From assembly GCA_036674765.1 (NCBI GenBank), contig JARVKI010000001.1, positions 868,001 to 932,000 on the forward strand: a DNA stretch of 64,000 nt, in the 5' to 3' direction. Positions 12,279 through 23,690 of this stretch are shown here, one piece after another (positions within the stretch are counted from its first letter, which is position 1; each line of letters opens with the position of its first letter). The translations under genes were made by a program, and so were the position numbers. Source of the stretch: Seiridium cupressi (lineage: Eukaryota > Ascomycota > Sordariomycetes > Amphisphaeriales > Sporocadaceae). The notes beneath the pieces are model-generated. The model had not been told where the DNA came from and did no database searches. It worked only from the letters and a program-made list of their open reading frames with translations.

Positions 12279-14600
12279 TTATCCTGCCCTCGGTTTCTGT
12301 TGCACCTCTTTTACCAGCGGAGCCATCAACAACAGTTGCTTGTAGTCCCGACGCTTTAATGGGATATCCACTGTTAACGTCTCCCTTATACGAACCGTCA
12401 TGAGCTCTCCTTCTTTGGTCTTGGCGTGTACCTTGCAGTCCATCTCGTAAGCTTCCGCAAGTTTAGTCCCGATCGATACCGATGGCTCGACCAAATGGCC
12501 CTTTGCTCCGTGCCAACGGGCAATAGTAGCCCCAAGAGTGAACTTGTGCCTGGGCCGTAACAATGCCAAGGCGTCTTCGCCCACGATTGTCGCCTCCCAC
12601 GTCTTGAGCAGAGACATGCGCCCAAGGTTTTCGTTATTGCTTAGGAACTTATGCATGCGGTATCTCATCTTGGAGCTAGTTTGCCTAGCATAGCTAGCAT
12701 AATGCCAAATGATGCGAAGCATGTTGGGGCTTCGATTCTTCCAGGCGATCTGAAACAGCATATCATATGTGTCTTGATCAAAAAATATATGTCCAGGCCA
12801 TCTTGCTTGGAGCGTCTGAATTTGTGCCAAGATGGCAGACACGCTTTTCGTGTGGCTGATGATGGTATTCAGGGAGACGGCCCCTGGAGGAGCTCGACTC
12901 GACTCATACACGAAACCGAGAAGTTCATCGCGGGCTGCTTGCCGTCCGTTCCTGCCAAGCACGTCTAACAGCTTGTTGAGCGTGGTTTGGTTAAGCCAAA
13001 GAGGGCCAAACAATCCATCTTGCAGACGAACAAAGTCCCCGATAGACTGCAGTTGCTTGAGTGATCCTTCAAGCTCGTAAGGGGCCATGTGTTGGCCTAC
13101 TTTGACGAGTGCCGACTGAATCCGATCCAGCCCCTTCTTGCGCATCTTACCCAGAATATACCGTTTCGCTTCGACATCTTCCACCAGCATCAGAAGTGAG
13201 ACCCATGTGTCGCTGTCGGCGTGGAGGTTTTTCCTTGCCATCATCTTCAGCACGTTGGCGAAACCATCAAGGTCGCCCGATATTGCAGAGCCTCTTATGA
13301 AAAGGTTACATATTCTTGTATCCATTGGTATGCTGTGGATCTCAGCCTGGTTGAATATGGCCCGGGCAGCTGGCCTGAAAGTGAGTTTCTTGTCCTGGAC
13401 ATATGCCAGAGCCATTGCCAGAGCCTTGGGAGTTAACGCTTTTCGGCTAGCGTCGGAATGGAAGAGGTCCATAAGTAGTGATACTACGGTTTGCTGATGA
13501 TCTAATGGTCGTTTATACAATGCGGCAGTCAGGTGAGACGGTACCACTCCGAACACTATAAGCCTGATGTAGGATTCTAGCGAATCTCTCGTCCAAATGG
13601 CAGGTTTGAGAATATGATCCACCCTCCGAGTCAACGTGTAATGCCGGTGAGCCAAGGGTTGATATTCCGACCGATCTTGCTCCCTCGTTAAAGTCAGAAC
13701 CTTGTCGTCTGAGTTGGTTTCTCCCATGCCCAATAACTTGACTGCATTGAGGTCGTTCGTTTGTTGTTGCCAGAGATCGCGCAACATGCCTTCCGAATTG
13801 TTGTCCAAAACCCTGACAGCTGCGATGTGGCCCGACGCCTTGAGCAAGTCCAACAAGGCCATACGGACGGAATGCGCAGACCCAGTCAGTACTAGGTTGA
13901 GAGTTCCGTCCGCTTCATTGACATGTTCAGCGCGGACGATAGCCCGTGTGCTCTGCTGCAGCTGTCCTGGTTCTGCGGTAGGTCCTCGTGGCAGCAACTG
14001 TCGCACCTCCTCCGCAGCTCCCCTGCTGACTGTGACCTTGAAGTCGAAGATGGAGCCAAACGTTGGAGTCAGCTTGGAGAGGAAAGATACGACCGTTCTC
14101 CAATCAGTGCTGGACTTCTCCTCTCTAGCCCGCTGATATGCCCAGAGATCCTGTCGCGCCTTGCTGCGGTAACTCTTCCGCGCACTTCTAGCAACCTCAT
14201 CTTTGCTCGGAAACCACTGTCCTTGTTTGACGAGCACAGGGTTTCGAGAGTCGTCGTTTGCTCTTTTTTTAATGGCCCGGCGCAAGACCGATCGCCTTAC
14301 TGCCGACCGTGAAGCATTGATGACCTTGTTATGGCTCACCTCCTTCGTTTCTGGAGCCAGCCCGCCCGGCTGCTTGGAAACTACGACTCGGCGAACTATT
14401 CTGGCTGGCACGTCGGCTTCAACGGCAGTGGTTGGCTCGGTCGATTCAGTTGGCTTGGTTGACTCCCATCGCACATGGCGATGTCTCTGGTAAGGGGGCA
14501 AGACTCGAGGAAGATCCCTGGGACTCGGGGAGAGCGAGAGCCCACGGGCGTTTGAGGCACAGACACGAGCTCTCCATACCGAATTGATTCCCAGGGACAT
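12279..14600 (-). CDS. Mitochondrial PPR-like helical repeat protein
   Basis: Single-exon 773-residue protein. The first 45 residues carry many Arg and Ser and almost no acidic residues, ending near RHRHVRWESTKP, which fits a mitochondrial targeting peptide with cleavage around there. A basic, low-complexity segment follows (about 45-150). Residues about 360-680 are all-helical with recurring 30-35-residue units such as IPMDTRICNLFIRGSAISGDLDGFANVLKMM style helix pairs, typical of divergent fungal PPR proteins that bind organellar RNA. The C-terminal 90 residues (about 680-773) look globular, with FTLGATIARWHG and TVDIPLKRRDYK. I do not recognise a specific yeast orthologue; a role in mitochondrial RNA maturation or translation is inference from the fold and the presequence. 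The ATG at 14598-14600 is the first in frame. Confidence 0.75.
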   Translation of the reverse strand: MSLGINSVWRARVCASNARGLSLSPSPRDLPRVLPPYQRHRHVRWESTKPTESTEPTTAVEADVPARIVRRVVVSKQPGGLAPETKEVSHNKVINASRSAVRRSVLRRAIKKRANDDSRNPVLVKQGQWFPSKDEVARSARKSYRSKARQDLWAYQRAREEKSSTDWRTVVSFLSKLTPTFGSIFDFKVTVSRGAAEEVRQLLPRGPTAEPGQLQQSTRAIVRAEHVNEADGTLNLVLTGSAHSVRMALLDLLKASGHIAAVRVLDNNSEGMLRDLWQQQTNDLNAVKLLGMGETNSDDKVLTLTREQDRSEYQPLAHRHYTLTRRVDHILKPAIWTRDSLESYIRLIVFGVVPSHLTAALYKRPLDHQQTVVSLLMDLFHSDASRKALTPKALAMALAYVQDKKLTFRPAARAIFNQAEIHSIPMDTRICNLFIRGSAISGDLDGFANVLKMMARKNLHADSDTWVSLLMLVEDVEAKRYILGKMRKKGLDRIQSALVKVGQHMAPYELEGSLKQLQSIGDFVRLQDGLFGPLWLNQTTLNKLLDVLGRNGRQAARDELLGFVYESSRAPPGAVSLNTIISHTKSVSAILAQIQTLQARWPGHIFFDQDTYDMLFQIAWKNRSPNMLRIIWHYASYARQTSSKMRYRMHKFLSNNENLGRMSLLKTWEATIVGEDALALLRPRHKFTLGATIARWHGAKGHLVEPSVSIGTKLAEAYEMDCKVHAKTKEGELMTVRIRETLTVDIPLKRRDYKQLLLMAPLVKEVQQKPRAG

Positions 14601-15408
14601 GAGCTATGAGCAAAGCATGATTTTTTATAGGAGCTGGGGCCGATTCAATGGAAGTGGCCAGTGTTGGCTGGGTGTTCGGGTTCGTACTGTGTTTAATGAT
14701 TGAGTCCCAAAAATTTCCAGCGCTGGCGCGTCGCATGAATGACATGGGCGACATCGGCAATTTTGGGCCCGACTATACCGGTACCCAGCTGGCACCAACT
14801 GCCCGAATGCAGAAAATCGGGACATTGACGTCGTGGTGGGATTGTTACATGTGACAAATTGCTAGCACAAGCAAGGAACGTCGACGGTATAAGTCATTAT
14901 CCGCCTGCCCTGGTGAAGAGTAACGGCACATCATGGGTCACGGGCATCATGGCATCTTGTCAAATATGCTGCACGTATGAAAGTTTGCGAAATCCGTAAA
15001 AGTCGTATGCTCAAGACCCCCAAAGAGGTTGGGATCCGGCGCTTGTCTGTGATTACATTCTGCGGTGGCACGCGTAAACTAGAGCGCCAGACCTCCAGCC
15101 GCCATCATGATTGGGGTCTCTAATCACCATGACGACGGCTATCGTCTCTTGACCTCCCTCCCTTGACTTCTCCATCCTCGCGATCCTGTCTCCTACCAAA
15201 GAAGTCTGACTTCCCAACCATCCACACGCGCTCCTTTGTCATAATCAAACCAGAGTGCCCTGGACGAAGTCGCACCTTGACCGTACCTAGTCGCTTCTTG
15301 GGAGGTGTTTGGCCAATCAAATGATACCATTCCATGCATGAACGACACCAAAAACATTTACTGCGAGGCCCGCTTCTGGGCCAAAGAAGCTCCAAACGCC
15401 AGAAAAAA
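14601..15408. other. PPR gene upstream region and PP2C 3' region
   Basis: An 808-bp same-strand spacer. A TGACGTC (CRE-like) word lies around 14825-14831, about 225 bp upstream of the PPR gene start. The minus-strand ORF reaching into 15120-15408 overlaps the PP2C coding region in another frame and has the Arg/Pro composition of an out-of-frame shadow. No gene seen. Confidence 0.6.
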
Positions 15409-17302
15409 CTACTCCTTCGACTCGGTCTTCGCCTCTGCCTTCGACTCATCCTTGGTCTCGGTCTCGGTCTTAGCTGCGTCCGTAGGGGTATCATTGGTTG
15501 TAGTGTCCGTCTTCGACTCAGGGGCAGTATTCGACTTCTTTTCTCTGGGTGGGGGAGAAGGTGCTCTGGGAGGGGGGCCGCTGGCGTCCCCGCCCTCCTC
15601 CGCTGATGATGATTTTGACACCTGACTTGCGAGGTCCTTGTCCTCTTCAGCGTTGTCGAACATCTCGGTATCATCCGAGTCTGTCAGGACCTCAGTGCCA
15701 TCGCCAAGGAAGATGATACGACCCTTGTACCCACCAATGCCAAAAGGCTTTGACTGCTTGTCCATGTCCACGTCATAGCCACTGTCGCTATCATCGAAAT
15801 TATGATGAACACCCGGTCCCCGGAATTCGGCTGAGCCCAAAAGTCAGTTTTGCCTCGTTGACTCGGACTCTTGAGATTGCATACCGTATTCCGGAGGAGC
15901 GCAAGGGCCGTCGCCTTTGGAAACGCGGTTGGCAACTTCATCGTACCACGCATCCTTCTTCTTGCCGCGGAGGAATCCGATGACAACCATGGTCATGTTG
16001 TCGCAGCCGACACCACCCGTCTCGGAGTTGGAGGCCAGGCAGTTGTCCATCATGTTCTCGCAAATCTTCTCCAGCTCCTGCTTTGCGGCAACACCTCTCC
16101 GGACAAACTCGACGACAGCCTGAGACGACTGACAATCCCAGATACCTAGACATGGTTATCAGCTAGCATTCCATGTCTGAGGTTTGTGTCAAGATCCCTA
16201 CCGTCACAGGCAATGACCAGAAATTCATCGTCGTCACTCAAGTCGTGTACGACGACATCTGGGTAGGCAGTAACAATCTGCTGCTCTGGCGCAAGCTCGG
16301 CGCTCTTCTTGAACTCGAAATCGCCGATGGCACGTGACAAGGCAAGGTTGCCGTTGACACGACCAAAGTCAACGAAGCCACCGGCAGCAGTAATACGAGC
16401 TTTCTCGCCTTTGGCAGAAACGAATGGTTAGCGGGACGGACCAGATGGTTAGCAATAGAGGGGAACCAACCCTCGTTCTGTGGCTTGTGGTCAAACGACA
16501 GGGGCTTAGCGCGGCCTTTGACGCCCAGGACACTTCGCGAGTCACCGGCGTTTGCCTGATATGATCAGCACTTCTGGCATGCAGCAATATAGAGATATAC
16601 GAGTACGAACAATGTAGATCTTGTCATCCGTGATGAGGCCGACACAGGCAGTGCAACCAGATACCTCCTCTTCGTACTTTGGGTCTGTGAGCGCGTGTTA
16701 GCGTCCACATCTTGCTCCTCATCGCAGCTCCACTGTATGATGCATCATACCACTCAGTATAGCCCTGTCGCACGCCAAAAAGCAGTCCTTCAGGGCTTGT
16801 TCGTAGTTTCCAGTCTTGAAGGTATCCTGCTTCACCAGGATGTCGTCAATGTGCTCGCCAGCATATTGTGCCACCTTGTCACCTCCGTGCCCATCAAAGA
16901 CACCAAAGAAAGATAACCTTGAGGAGTGCGCCTTTGCGTCGTCGCTGTCGGGCTTCAGGAGGTCCAAGATAGTGGTATGGGCATCCTCCATGCTGATGCG
17001 CCATCCCTGCATGGCCGACACACCATAGAGCAGACGTTCATCCTCGCCTTTGGCAGAGTGCTAGAGTAGGAAACCGGAGTGTTAGCAATTATGTACAAAT
17101 GCATAAGCAGGGGAGGGCGGCGATCTGGGCGAGTGGGCGGGAACTTGGTAAGCATGGGAGGCTTGTCGCGTTGATGAGGTCATATGTCACGATGTGGCAC
17201 GCGCAGAGCTGGTCGGAGGCTGGCAGCGTGCGCGCGAATGAGGGGGTCAGCAAAAGGGCATTTTACCTTGTCGACGACAGGCTCCGAAAGCGTTTGACCC
17301 AT
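15409..17302 (-). CDS. PTC2: PP2C-type protein phosphatase, Ptc2/Ptc3 class
   Basis: Mg/Mn-dependent Ser/Thr phosphatase. Minus-strand exons: 17302-17267, 17060-16751, 16684-16611, 16555-16471, 16408-16202, 16145-15885 and 15830-15409; every join keeps frame, giving 464 residues. The start [12 protein letters not shown] is the characteristic Ptc2/Ptc3 N terminus, with Gly2 as a possible N-myristoylation site. Catalytic motifs in order: [30 protein letters not shown] (metal-binding DGHGG), [32 protein letters not shown] and [12 protein letters not shown]. After the catalytic domain comes a tail rich in Asp, Glu, Ser, Thr and Lys (from about residue 325), a feature of this class. Yeast Ptc2/Ptc3 switch off the Hog1 MAP kinase, the unfolded-protein response and the DNA-damage checkpoint. 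Which of these applies here cannot be read from the sequence. Confidence 0.93.
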
Positions 17303-19719
17303 GGTGAATAGACTGTAGACCGCGGCGCGTGGGCAGCGGAATCGTCTTGGAATGGGTAGGTAAGAAGGAGGAGGGGTTTAGGTTCGTCGTCGGGCGTGCA
17401 GTTGCAGTTGCCAGGTCGAAAAATTTCAACGGGCGGGATGGTTGGGCAAAAGGTGTGGTGCGGGAGAGAGCGTCTCTGGACGGCACCGAAGAAAAGCGCA
17501 CGGGAAAGGCAAGCGACGAGAATGGTTGGCCAAAGGTTTGCGTGCGTGAAGTGTGCGGGTGTGTGTGTGTGTTGTGGTGGGTGCAGCAAGTTGAGGTCTG
17601 CGGTGGGAAACCGATGGGCCAGGACCAGACCTGGACAGAACGCAAAGCAAGGCGGGGTCGATGGTCGCTCCAAAAACCACAGCGGCGGCGGCGGTGATGG
17701 TGGATAGGGTAGGCTGATGACGGGATGGGCTCCGTTTTTGGGACTGGTGCCTCTGGTGAGATTCGCTTCCTTGGCTGTCGAATTCGGGGGAAGGGGGGCG
17801 AAAAAGAAGCCGCTGCGTCGACGTTGATCTTCTGGATGGAGATTCACAAAGAGGATACGGTACCTGGGCGGAATTGATTGTGGACAGCCAGGGCACGTTG
17901 GCTGAGTTTATTGCATGCGTTGAGCTCTAGTTAATAGGGCGTCTAGCTATGATGTGGTCATAGGCAGGACAGAAAGGCAAGACAGTGGAAGGTGTGCAGT
18001 AGTACAATGCAGGCAGAGGCAGAGTGCTCAGGTGTCAAAGAACCCGATTTCAGGGTGTTGGTGAACACTATCTCGAGCCTATCCCTGGTACCATGATGGG
18101 GGTACCTTATCTCAACGAGGCTTCCAAGACAAAGAGACCAACAATGGGAATCGACAAAAGCCCAGAGCAACAATCAAATTCCCGCCGTTCGTGACACTCC
18201 ACACTACAGTTGCCGATTCACGCATTGGCAATCCATGTCACTATTCAACCGCGTCCCATGTCTGTCTCACGGGATCATGCTCCAGGCTCTCCATAGCCGC
18301 TGGACTGCGGCCTAGCGTTCAGAACTTTCATAAAGGCCCGGTGAGGGCTCCGTCTGCCTTGAAAGCAGAATGGTACTCGAGGAAGTAGCGGGCCATCACA
18401 ACAAGCGGTACGGTTCATTTAGGTATGGGTAAGCCAGGTCGCGTGTGCACCATATACAACTGTGTTACCCGTCTTGGGGCACGACAAACGACCGAGTGCA
18501 GAGAACAAAAAGCCAAGAGATCAATGCGAAGCTTATTAATGAACATGGGGGGCTCTTCAGAAACCCGACGTGGGATGGCTTGCCAAACCTGGGGAAGCCC
18601 AGGGCTGCCAGAGTCGGGGGGGAACGAAGGCGGCATCAACTGGCCCGTTCGCCGCTGCTCATATATCTAGTACCGTAATTAGCAACGTCAGTCGAGTCAG
18701 GATCATGGTTGCTTGAGACCCTTTCAACTACGGAGTTTGCAGCTTGCAGTTTGCACTTCGACTCCCAGTCATATTTAAATGCTTGCAGCAGATCGTCTTT
18801 CCGTTGGTGTCGTTTGGCGCCGCCAGGTGATAGATAGCCACGCTGCCTTCCACGCCAGCACGCACATCAAAAAATTTCTTCGGATTGACTCTGTTTTCGA
18901 ATGGTCGAGCCAGCCAGTACCTTGAAGATCCAACCCATAAGCAGTAAGCCGCTGCAGACGGTCCTGCAGGTGAACGGGCATGCAACCTGCATTTGCCCTT
19001 CGCTTGTGAAATCCTGTCTTCTCCCAAACTGAATTCCCACTCTCAGTCCGCAACAGCTGCACTCAGAAGAACCATTACGTCGACGCTGAAGTGGTCATAT
19101 CCCGCCCCGGGAATACTGTGCGCTCGTCTTTCACCATGCACATCATGGGATCGCGCCAAGTTATTACAGACGCGCACTATTGCCAAGCTTGTCGTGTCGA
19201 GCAGCTGAAGATAGACGAGGATGGCTGGATCTGTCCATACTGATTAATATGCTATTCGCTAGCTGTGCCATATTCCACAATTCATGTTCACGTTAAATCA
19301 TGAGCCAATCTTTCTGCGGTGCTCTTCAGGGGGTTTGTGCTGATGAAGAAGCGCGGGCGATATTGGCCTCAGGCCCGCTTCTATCCCCAGGCCCTATGCC
19401 AGTAGCAATCAGAGCTAGCTCGGGACCCAGCTCTTTTCACCAACAAGAGAGTAAGAGGAAGACATTTGCTAAAGTGCAAGCCTGCGTTCCATCCACGACA
19501 CTCGGGAGCTCACAATTACATGGCGCTGTCAAGCCAGTTGTTAGATGCTGTACCAATAGTATCTGTACAGCCATTGAACCGCTAGCGATATGTTGATCCA
19601 AAAGATACGGCCGCCATCCATCCCCAATTAACGTGAGAAAAACATTAGGTGCCCTGCTCCAATGCCTCATCCAGTCAGACCTATGTGCATTGTAAGATTC
19701 TTGGTTCTATCTATCTGAT
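17303..19719. other. PP2C upstream region and AXL2 3' region; no gene seen
   Basis: A 2.4-kb spacer. 17303-17850 is purine-rich on the + strand (pyrimidine-rich on the gene strand), fitting a CT-rich promoter or 5' leader of the PP2C gene; a GT microsatellite lies near 17559-17572. ORFs up to 194 codons here are on pyrimidine-rich, low-complexity sequence with no recognisable domain. 18000-19700 shows nothing I can name. Confidence 0.55.
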
Positions 19720-22700
19720 TTAGATGAAAGCCGGTAAACTCCCAGTCGAGCTCCCCGACAGCCCTCCTGCCCCCGGCGTGCTTTCTGGCCTGATGTCCTC
19801 CCATCCATCATCCGTCTCCCCAAACTCACTCATAGTAGTCTTGATGCTCTTGTTGGACTTTCGCGACACATTGCTCCAGTTGCCCAACCCAGTACCACTG
19901 GTGGAAGCATTCGCAATGTCCGCCAACGGCGCCCGCCCCGATTGGACCAGTGGCTCTGGTAATGGTTTGGGAGAGGGATGAGGCCATACTGGGCTCGGCT
20001 TCGATATCATGAGTTTGAAATCATCAAGAGCCCGTTGTTCTCGAATACGACTGATGCGTAGTCGATCGTCTCGCGACTTCTCTTGTTTCCGTTCGATAGC
20101 CGACGTAGATGGTGTGGCCTTCGATGGTGAAGCATTGAAGTCCTGGGACCTGCGTTCGATGTTTATCTTCCTGTTCTTCTTCGGCGTGACTGGTGTCATG
20201 ATGGGACTGACAACAAGCGATTGAGATGCCTCCTTCGCAGGAATAATCATACGCGGTGGGTTCAGTGTGCTGTTCGGTTTAGGCCACTGATCGGGTGACA
20301 TGAGCTCGTTGGATTCTCGAGAAGTCCAATCTAGCACGTCCGTTTCTTTTTCATTACTCCTGTGCGAAGACTGGGTTTTCGAGCTTAGCGACCCTCGAAT
20401 GGTAGCCATGGATGATATGGAATCGTGGTCATATCTAATGATGTCCTTGTGTGTTATGCCCAGCGAGCTCTGCGCTATCTTATCCCAGGTTTCCCCATCG
20501 CGGGGCCCTGTCGTGTCAGACGAAACCGAAGGCGGGAACTTCGCCACTTCATCTCGTGGAAGTTTCGGTGATGGACTGGCTACGCTGGCATAGTTCTTCG
20601 GGGGGCGCACAGTTGATCCGCCTCCGAATAGAGGACCAGACCCGTCATTTCTTCGACTGACCTGCCGCACTTCGCCTAAACGGCTAGGGACATGGATGAC
20701 AGTGGGTCGTGAGACGACATGAGACTGCATGGGAGATTCGAAAGCCTCCTCTGTCGAGACACTCGTGCGAGTTGATCTTATTGTCGAGATACTGGGATTG
20801 CTTTCGCGTTTGTTGTATTCTTCCAAAAGACGAGATGGGCTTGCTCGTCTCCATGCCTTGGAGACCCTCGTGCTAGTCGTTTGTGAGGTTGATGTGTCAG
20901 CCCGCTGGATCCCTAGACCGTTGATTCCAGAGCAAGTCGATTCGGGATATATTGGTGAGTTTGGATGTGTTCCGTCGTCCGAACCATTACTTTCGGCTAT
21001 GTAAGCGAACTCGGGCGTGGCTTGGATACTGAAAGGCTCATGCACCGTTGGCACACTCAAACCAGGTACGGGCGAGGTCACGAGCGAGTTCCTGAAGGAC
21101 TGTGGTCTTACCACACTGATTACCATGGCGGGTGTAGCACCGTATATACGATTATCTCCTGTTTCGAGACTTGTTGCCGATAGCATGCTCGTTTCGTCCG
21201 TCATCTCAGTTCGTGGAGACGTATGTCGCTGGGATGCTTGACCAGCAAGCCACGACTCTCGGGTTTCTCGCACCGCAGAATCACTCAACGACCTTCTGTA
21301 CTCAAACGCATGAAAATTCAGAGCTTGGGGCACGGCGCCGCTCCCACGGCTCGTGTTAGATGATGTTCGAAGCCTGGATGATGCAGTTGCGGCGACGCTA
21401 TCGCTATGCGCCGTATTTTTGGTTACATCGAGTCCGATGTCGAACAGGCTGTGTAAAGCGCCGCCTTCGAGGCTACTTGCATCATGCTTGATGAAGCTAC
21501 CTGGTATTGGGGCAGATACCTCTGGAACATGTTCGTCCTCGCGGCTCCGCAGCCGCCTTCGAAAACAGCGGAGTAGTACAAACAGGGCAACGATACAAAT
21601 AACGATCAACGGAACAAGTACCCCTAAAAGTATCTTGGTTTTCGAGAGTTCCGTGCCTGCTGGTTGTGGAGTTGCCAGCGCTGTTGGAGTGGACGATGAA
21701 ATCAAGGTTGGCTTGTCTGTTGTACCAGGCGACGAGAAAGTCGAAGTAGTAAGTTCAGATGAAGAAATTCGGATGGACAGCCTGCGCGACTCCATCGCCT
21801 GACTACTTTTTGATGCTGCTTCCAGGACAATTTCGACCTGTAACGTTGACGCTGTGTCGGGAATTCTACCCAAGAGCTCCAATTTGGAGGAATCAAACCG
21901 GACCCATGACGCCTGGGATTGGTCTTCCACCTCCAGCTCGGTATCAGATGGATTCCAGAGGTAAGGCTCAAGGTCGAATATCAAGTCGCTGCCAGATAAA
22001 ACGTTGAGAGCAGGCAATTCGGCACGGAAAATCCCTGCATCAAACTGTAAAGCCATAGTAATGTTTAGCTCGTCAGAGTACGTATCTGCGATAGAAACGG
22101 TTATGTTCGTGGATTCCGCGCCGGCTCCAGGTGTCCCACTGAACTTCCAGGCCCCTATATCAAATTGCAGCCACTGGGGTAGGGTGGTTGTTGTGATCGA
22201 GTTCACGTTTGATTTGTCAAGGGTTTGGTTATCAAGCTTGAGAATATTTGGCAAATCGCTATACTCGAATAGTAATCCCCGTGTCGCATTGAGCAGGATG
22301 ACAGGCGTATCGGCCGTCAACTCATGATTGCCAACGACAATAGAGAATGGTGCCGAAACTGACGAGAAGCCAACAATGTCAGAAGCTACCAATTGAATAC
22401 CAAATCTCTGAGGGGGCTGAAGTAGTGATTCGAACGATGGTGTTCTGCCCGAGAACGACATGCCAGTCGCATCGAAAGTGATCCAGGATGGGAGAGGCGA
22501 GTTGTCATCTGATGCGGCATAATAATTCAGCCCCGGTTGACTGAACGTGCTATCGTCAAACGAGAACGAGAAGTCCCTGGAAGGATCCAGTATAATGGAT
22601 GAAGGTGCTGAGAATGATCCAAATTTCGAGATCTGGTCCGACAGAGGCACTGTGACTTTGGGCGGTGGATTTCGTGATACCACCAAAGTAGAGTTGACTA

Positions 22701-23022
22701 CAGTGGTGCCTTGCTCATCTTCTGCCTTGATACTGATGGGTATGCCCACAACCTCCCCCGGTGCAATATCTTGCTCTGTCGGTGTTCCGAAAAGTCTCCT
22801 CGTGTCACTATCTATCGAGAGCCACCCCGGAGGGTTGACTAACGAATAGGAAATTGTGTATGGAGAGTAGAAAGTCAGTGGTGAGAAGACGAAGGAAAAT
22901 GGCTTGGACATCCTCGCCACTGGCGGTAATTGTGAGTTGATCGGAAAGTAGTCGAGCGGTGCTGATATGGCAAGTTTAGTATAGAGCAAGAAGACGGCGC
23001 TTGACGCCCATCTCATCAACAT
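19720..23022 (-). CDS. AXL2: AXL2-like cell-polarity transmembrane protein
   Basis: Single-exon type I membrane protein of 1100 residues from the ATG at 23022; open frame continues upstream but without another ATG. MLMRWASSAVFLLYTKLAISAP is a signal peptide. The outer part (about 24-425) contains tandem cadherin-like (CADG/dystroglycan-type) domains, each ending in patterns such as PGWLSIDSDTRRLFGTP, LPSWITFDATGMSFSGRTP and LPQWLQFDIGAWKFSGTP. A Ser/Thr-rich stalk precedes one membrane helix at about 464-484 (ILLGVLVPLIVICIVALFVLL), then a basic stop and a long Ser-rich, disordered cytoplasmic tail of about 610 residues. Yeast Axl2/Bud10 marks axial bud sites and interacts with septins; in filamentous fungi the homologue acts in septin organisation and conidiation. 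The tail is far less conserved, so partners cannot be inferred. Confidence 0.88.
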   Translation of the reverse strand: MLMRWASSAVFLLYTKLAISAPLDYFPINSQLPPVARMSKPFSFVFSPLTFYSPYTISYSLVNPPGWLSIDSDTRRLFGTPTEQDIAPGEVVGIPISIKAEDEQGTTVVNSTLVVSRNPPPKVTVPLSDQISKFGSFSAPSSIILDPSRDFSFSFDDSTFSQPGLNYYAASDDNSPLPSWITFDATGMSFSGRTPSFESLLQPPQRFGIQLVASDIVGFSSVSAPFSIVVGNHELTADTPVILLNATRGLLFEYSDLPNILKLDNQTLDKSNVNSITTTTLPQWLQFDIGAWKFSGTPGAGAESTNITVSIADTYSDELNITMALQFDAGIFRAELPALNVLSGSDLIFDLEPYLWNPSDTELEVEDQSQASWVRFDSSKLELLGRIPDTASTLQVEIVLEAASKSSQAMESRRLSIRISSSELTTSTFSSPGTTDKPTLISSSTPTALATPQPAGTELSKTKILLGVLVPLIVICIVALFVLLRCFRRRLRSREDEHVPEVSAPIPGSFIKHDASSLEGGALHSLFDIGLDVTKNTAHSDSVAATASSRLRTSSNTSRGSGAVPQALNFHAFEYRRSLSDSAVRETRESWLAGQASQRHTSPRTEMTDETSMLSATSLETGDNRIYGATPAMVISVVRPQSFRNSLVTSPVPGLSVPTVHEPFSIQATPEFAYIAESNGSDDGTHPNSPIYPESTCSGINGLGIQRADTSTSQTTSTRVSKAWRRASPSRLLEEYNKRESNPSISTIRSTRTSVSTEEAFESPMQSHVVSRPTVIHVPSRLGEVRQVSRRNDGSGPLFGGGSTVRPPKNYASVASPSPKLPRDEVAKFPPSVSSDTTGPRDGETWDKIAQSSLGITHKDIIRYDHDSISSMATIRGSLSSKTQSSHRSNEKETDVLDWTSRESNELMSPDQWPKPNSTLNPPRMIIPAKEASQSLVVSPIMTPVTPKKNRKINIERRSQDFNASPSKATPSTSAIERKQEKSRDDRLRISRIREQRALDDFKLMISKPSPVWPHPSPKPLPEPLVQSGRAPLADIANASTSGTGLGNWSNVSRKSNKSIKTTMSEFGETDDGWEDIRPESTPGAGGLSGSSTGSLPAFI

Positions 23023-23690
23023 CGTAGATTTGTGCAGCGCATAGAGAAGGGAGTGGACGCGCAAAATGCGCAAAGAAATCCCAACGAGTGACTAGAGCAG
23101 GAATCATATCACCAGGCCATGAGGCGGGAAACAAAAAAAGAAAGGAGAAACAAATGCTGGAGAATAGGGGTGGTTGAGCGCATCCAAGACAGCATGGATG
23201 ACAAGATGGTTGACCTAGAGTTTAACCTTACCATACTGACAAGCCGTGTTCCCTTTCATGGAAACAGCCACCGCCAAAATCCAGGCGCGTAGAGTGGCTA
23301 GGCAGAGATGCTTCGTGAATCTGGAGCGCGAGGAGCATTACATAATGCGCCTGGAATTCCAATGTCTTGCCAGCCGTGTCATTGCATTGCTCGGGAACGA
23401 GGCTGGTCGGTGGTCAAATTCCATGAGCGCCCCGGTCTTGGGCGGTGATGCTATCAAGGGATGAAGCAAGCTACGTCGCAATGCACAAATGCAGTTATGT
23501 AACCAAGTATACCTACCTAGTGAGGGCATTCCGTGGATGGTATGTGGGCCATTATAGATCATTATAGTGAAGTCACGCCGCAGAGAATACTGGAGAAGCT
23601 GCGAATGGCATCTCTGAACCGATAGGCGGGAGCTTGTGGCACTACTATGTACACTAGCCCCTGCCAGAGAGGGATACTTAGATAAGATGA
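23023..23690. promoter_or_regulatory. Divergent promoter region of AXL2 and EFM6
   Basis: 668 bp between two divergent starts. TACCTACCTAG-type repeats occur near 23508-23520. The stretch 23100-23150 next to AXL2 is A-rich on the + strand, hence T-rich in the AXL2 leader. No coding potential seen. Confidence 0.5.

Noticed and set aside
15120..15674. 184-codon minus-strand ORF rich in Arg, Pro and Ser
   Set aside because: It overlaps the PP2C tail exon in another frame; composition follows from the Glu/Ser/Thr/Asp-rich real frame.
17263..17896. Minus-strand ORFs of 132-194 codons upstream of PP2C
   Set aside because: They lie in the pyrimidine-rich leader, overlap each other in different frames, and consist of low-complexity Pro/Ser/Thr/His residues.
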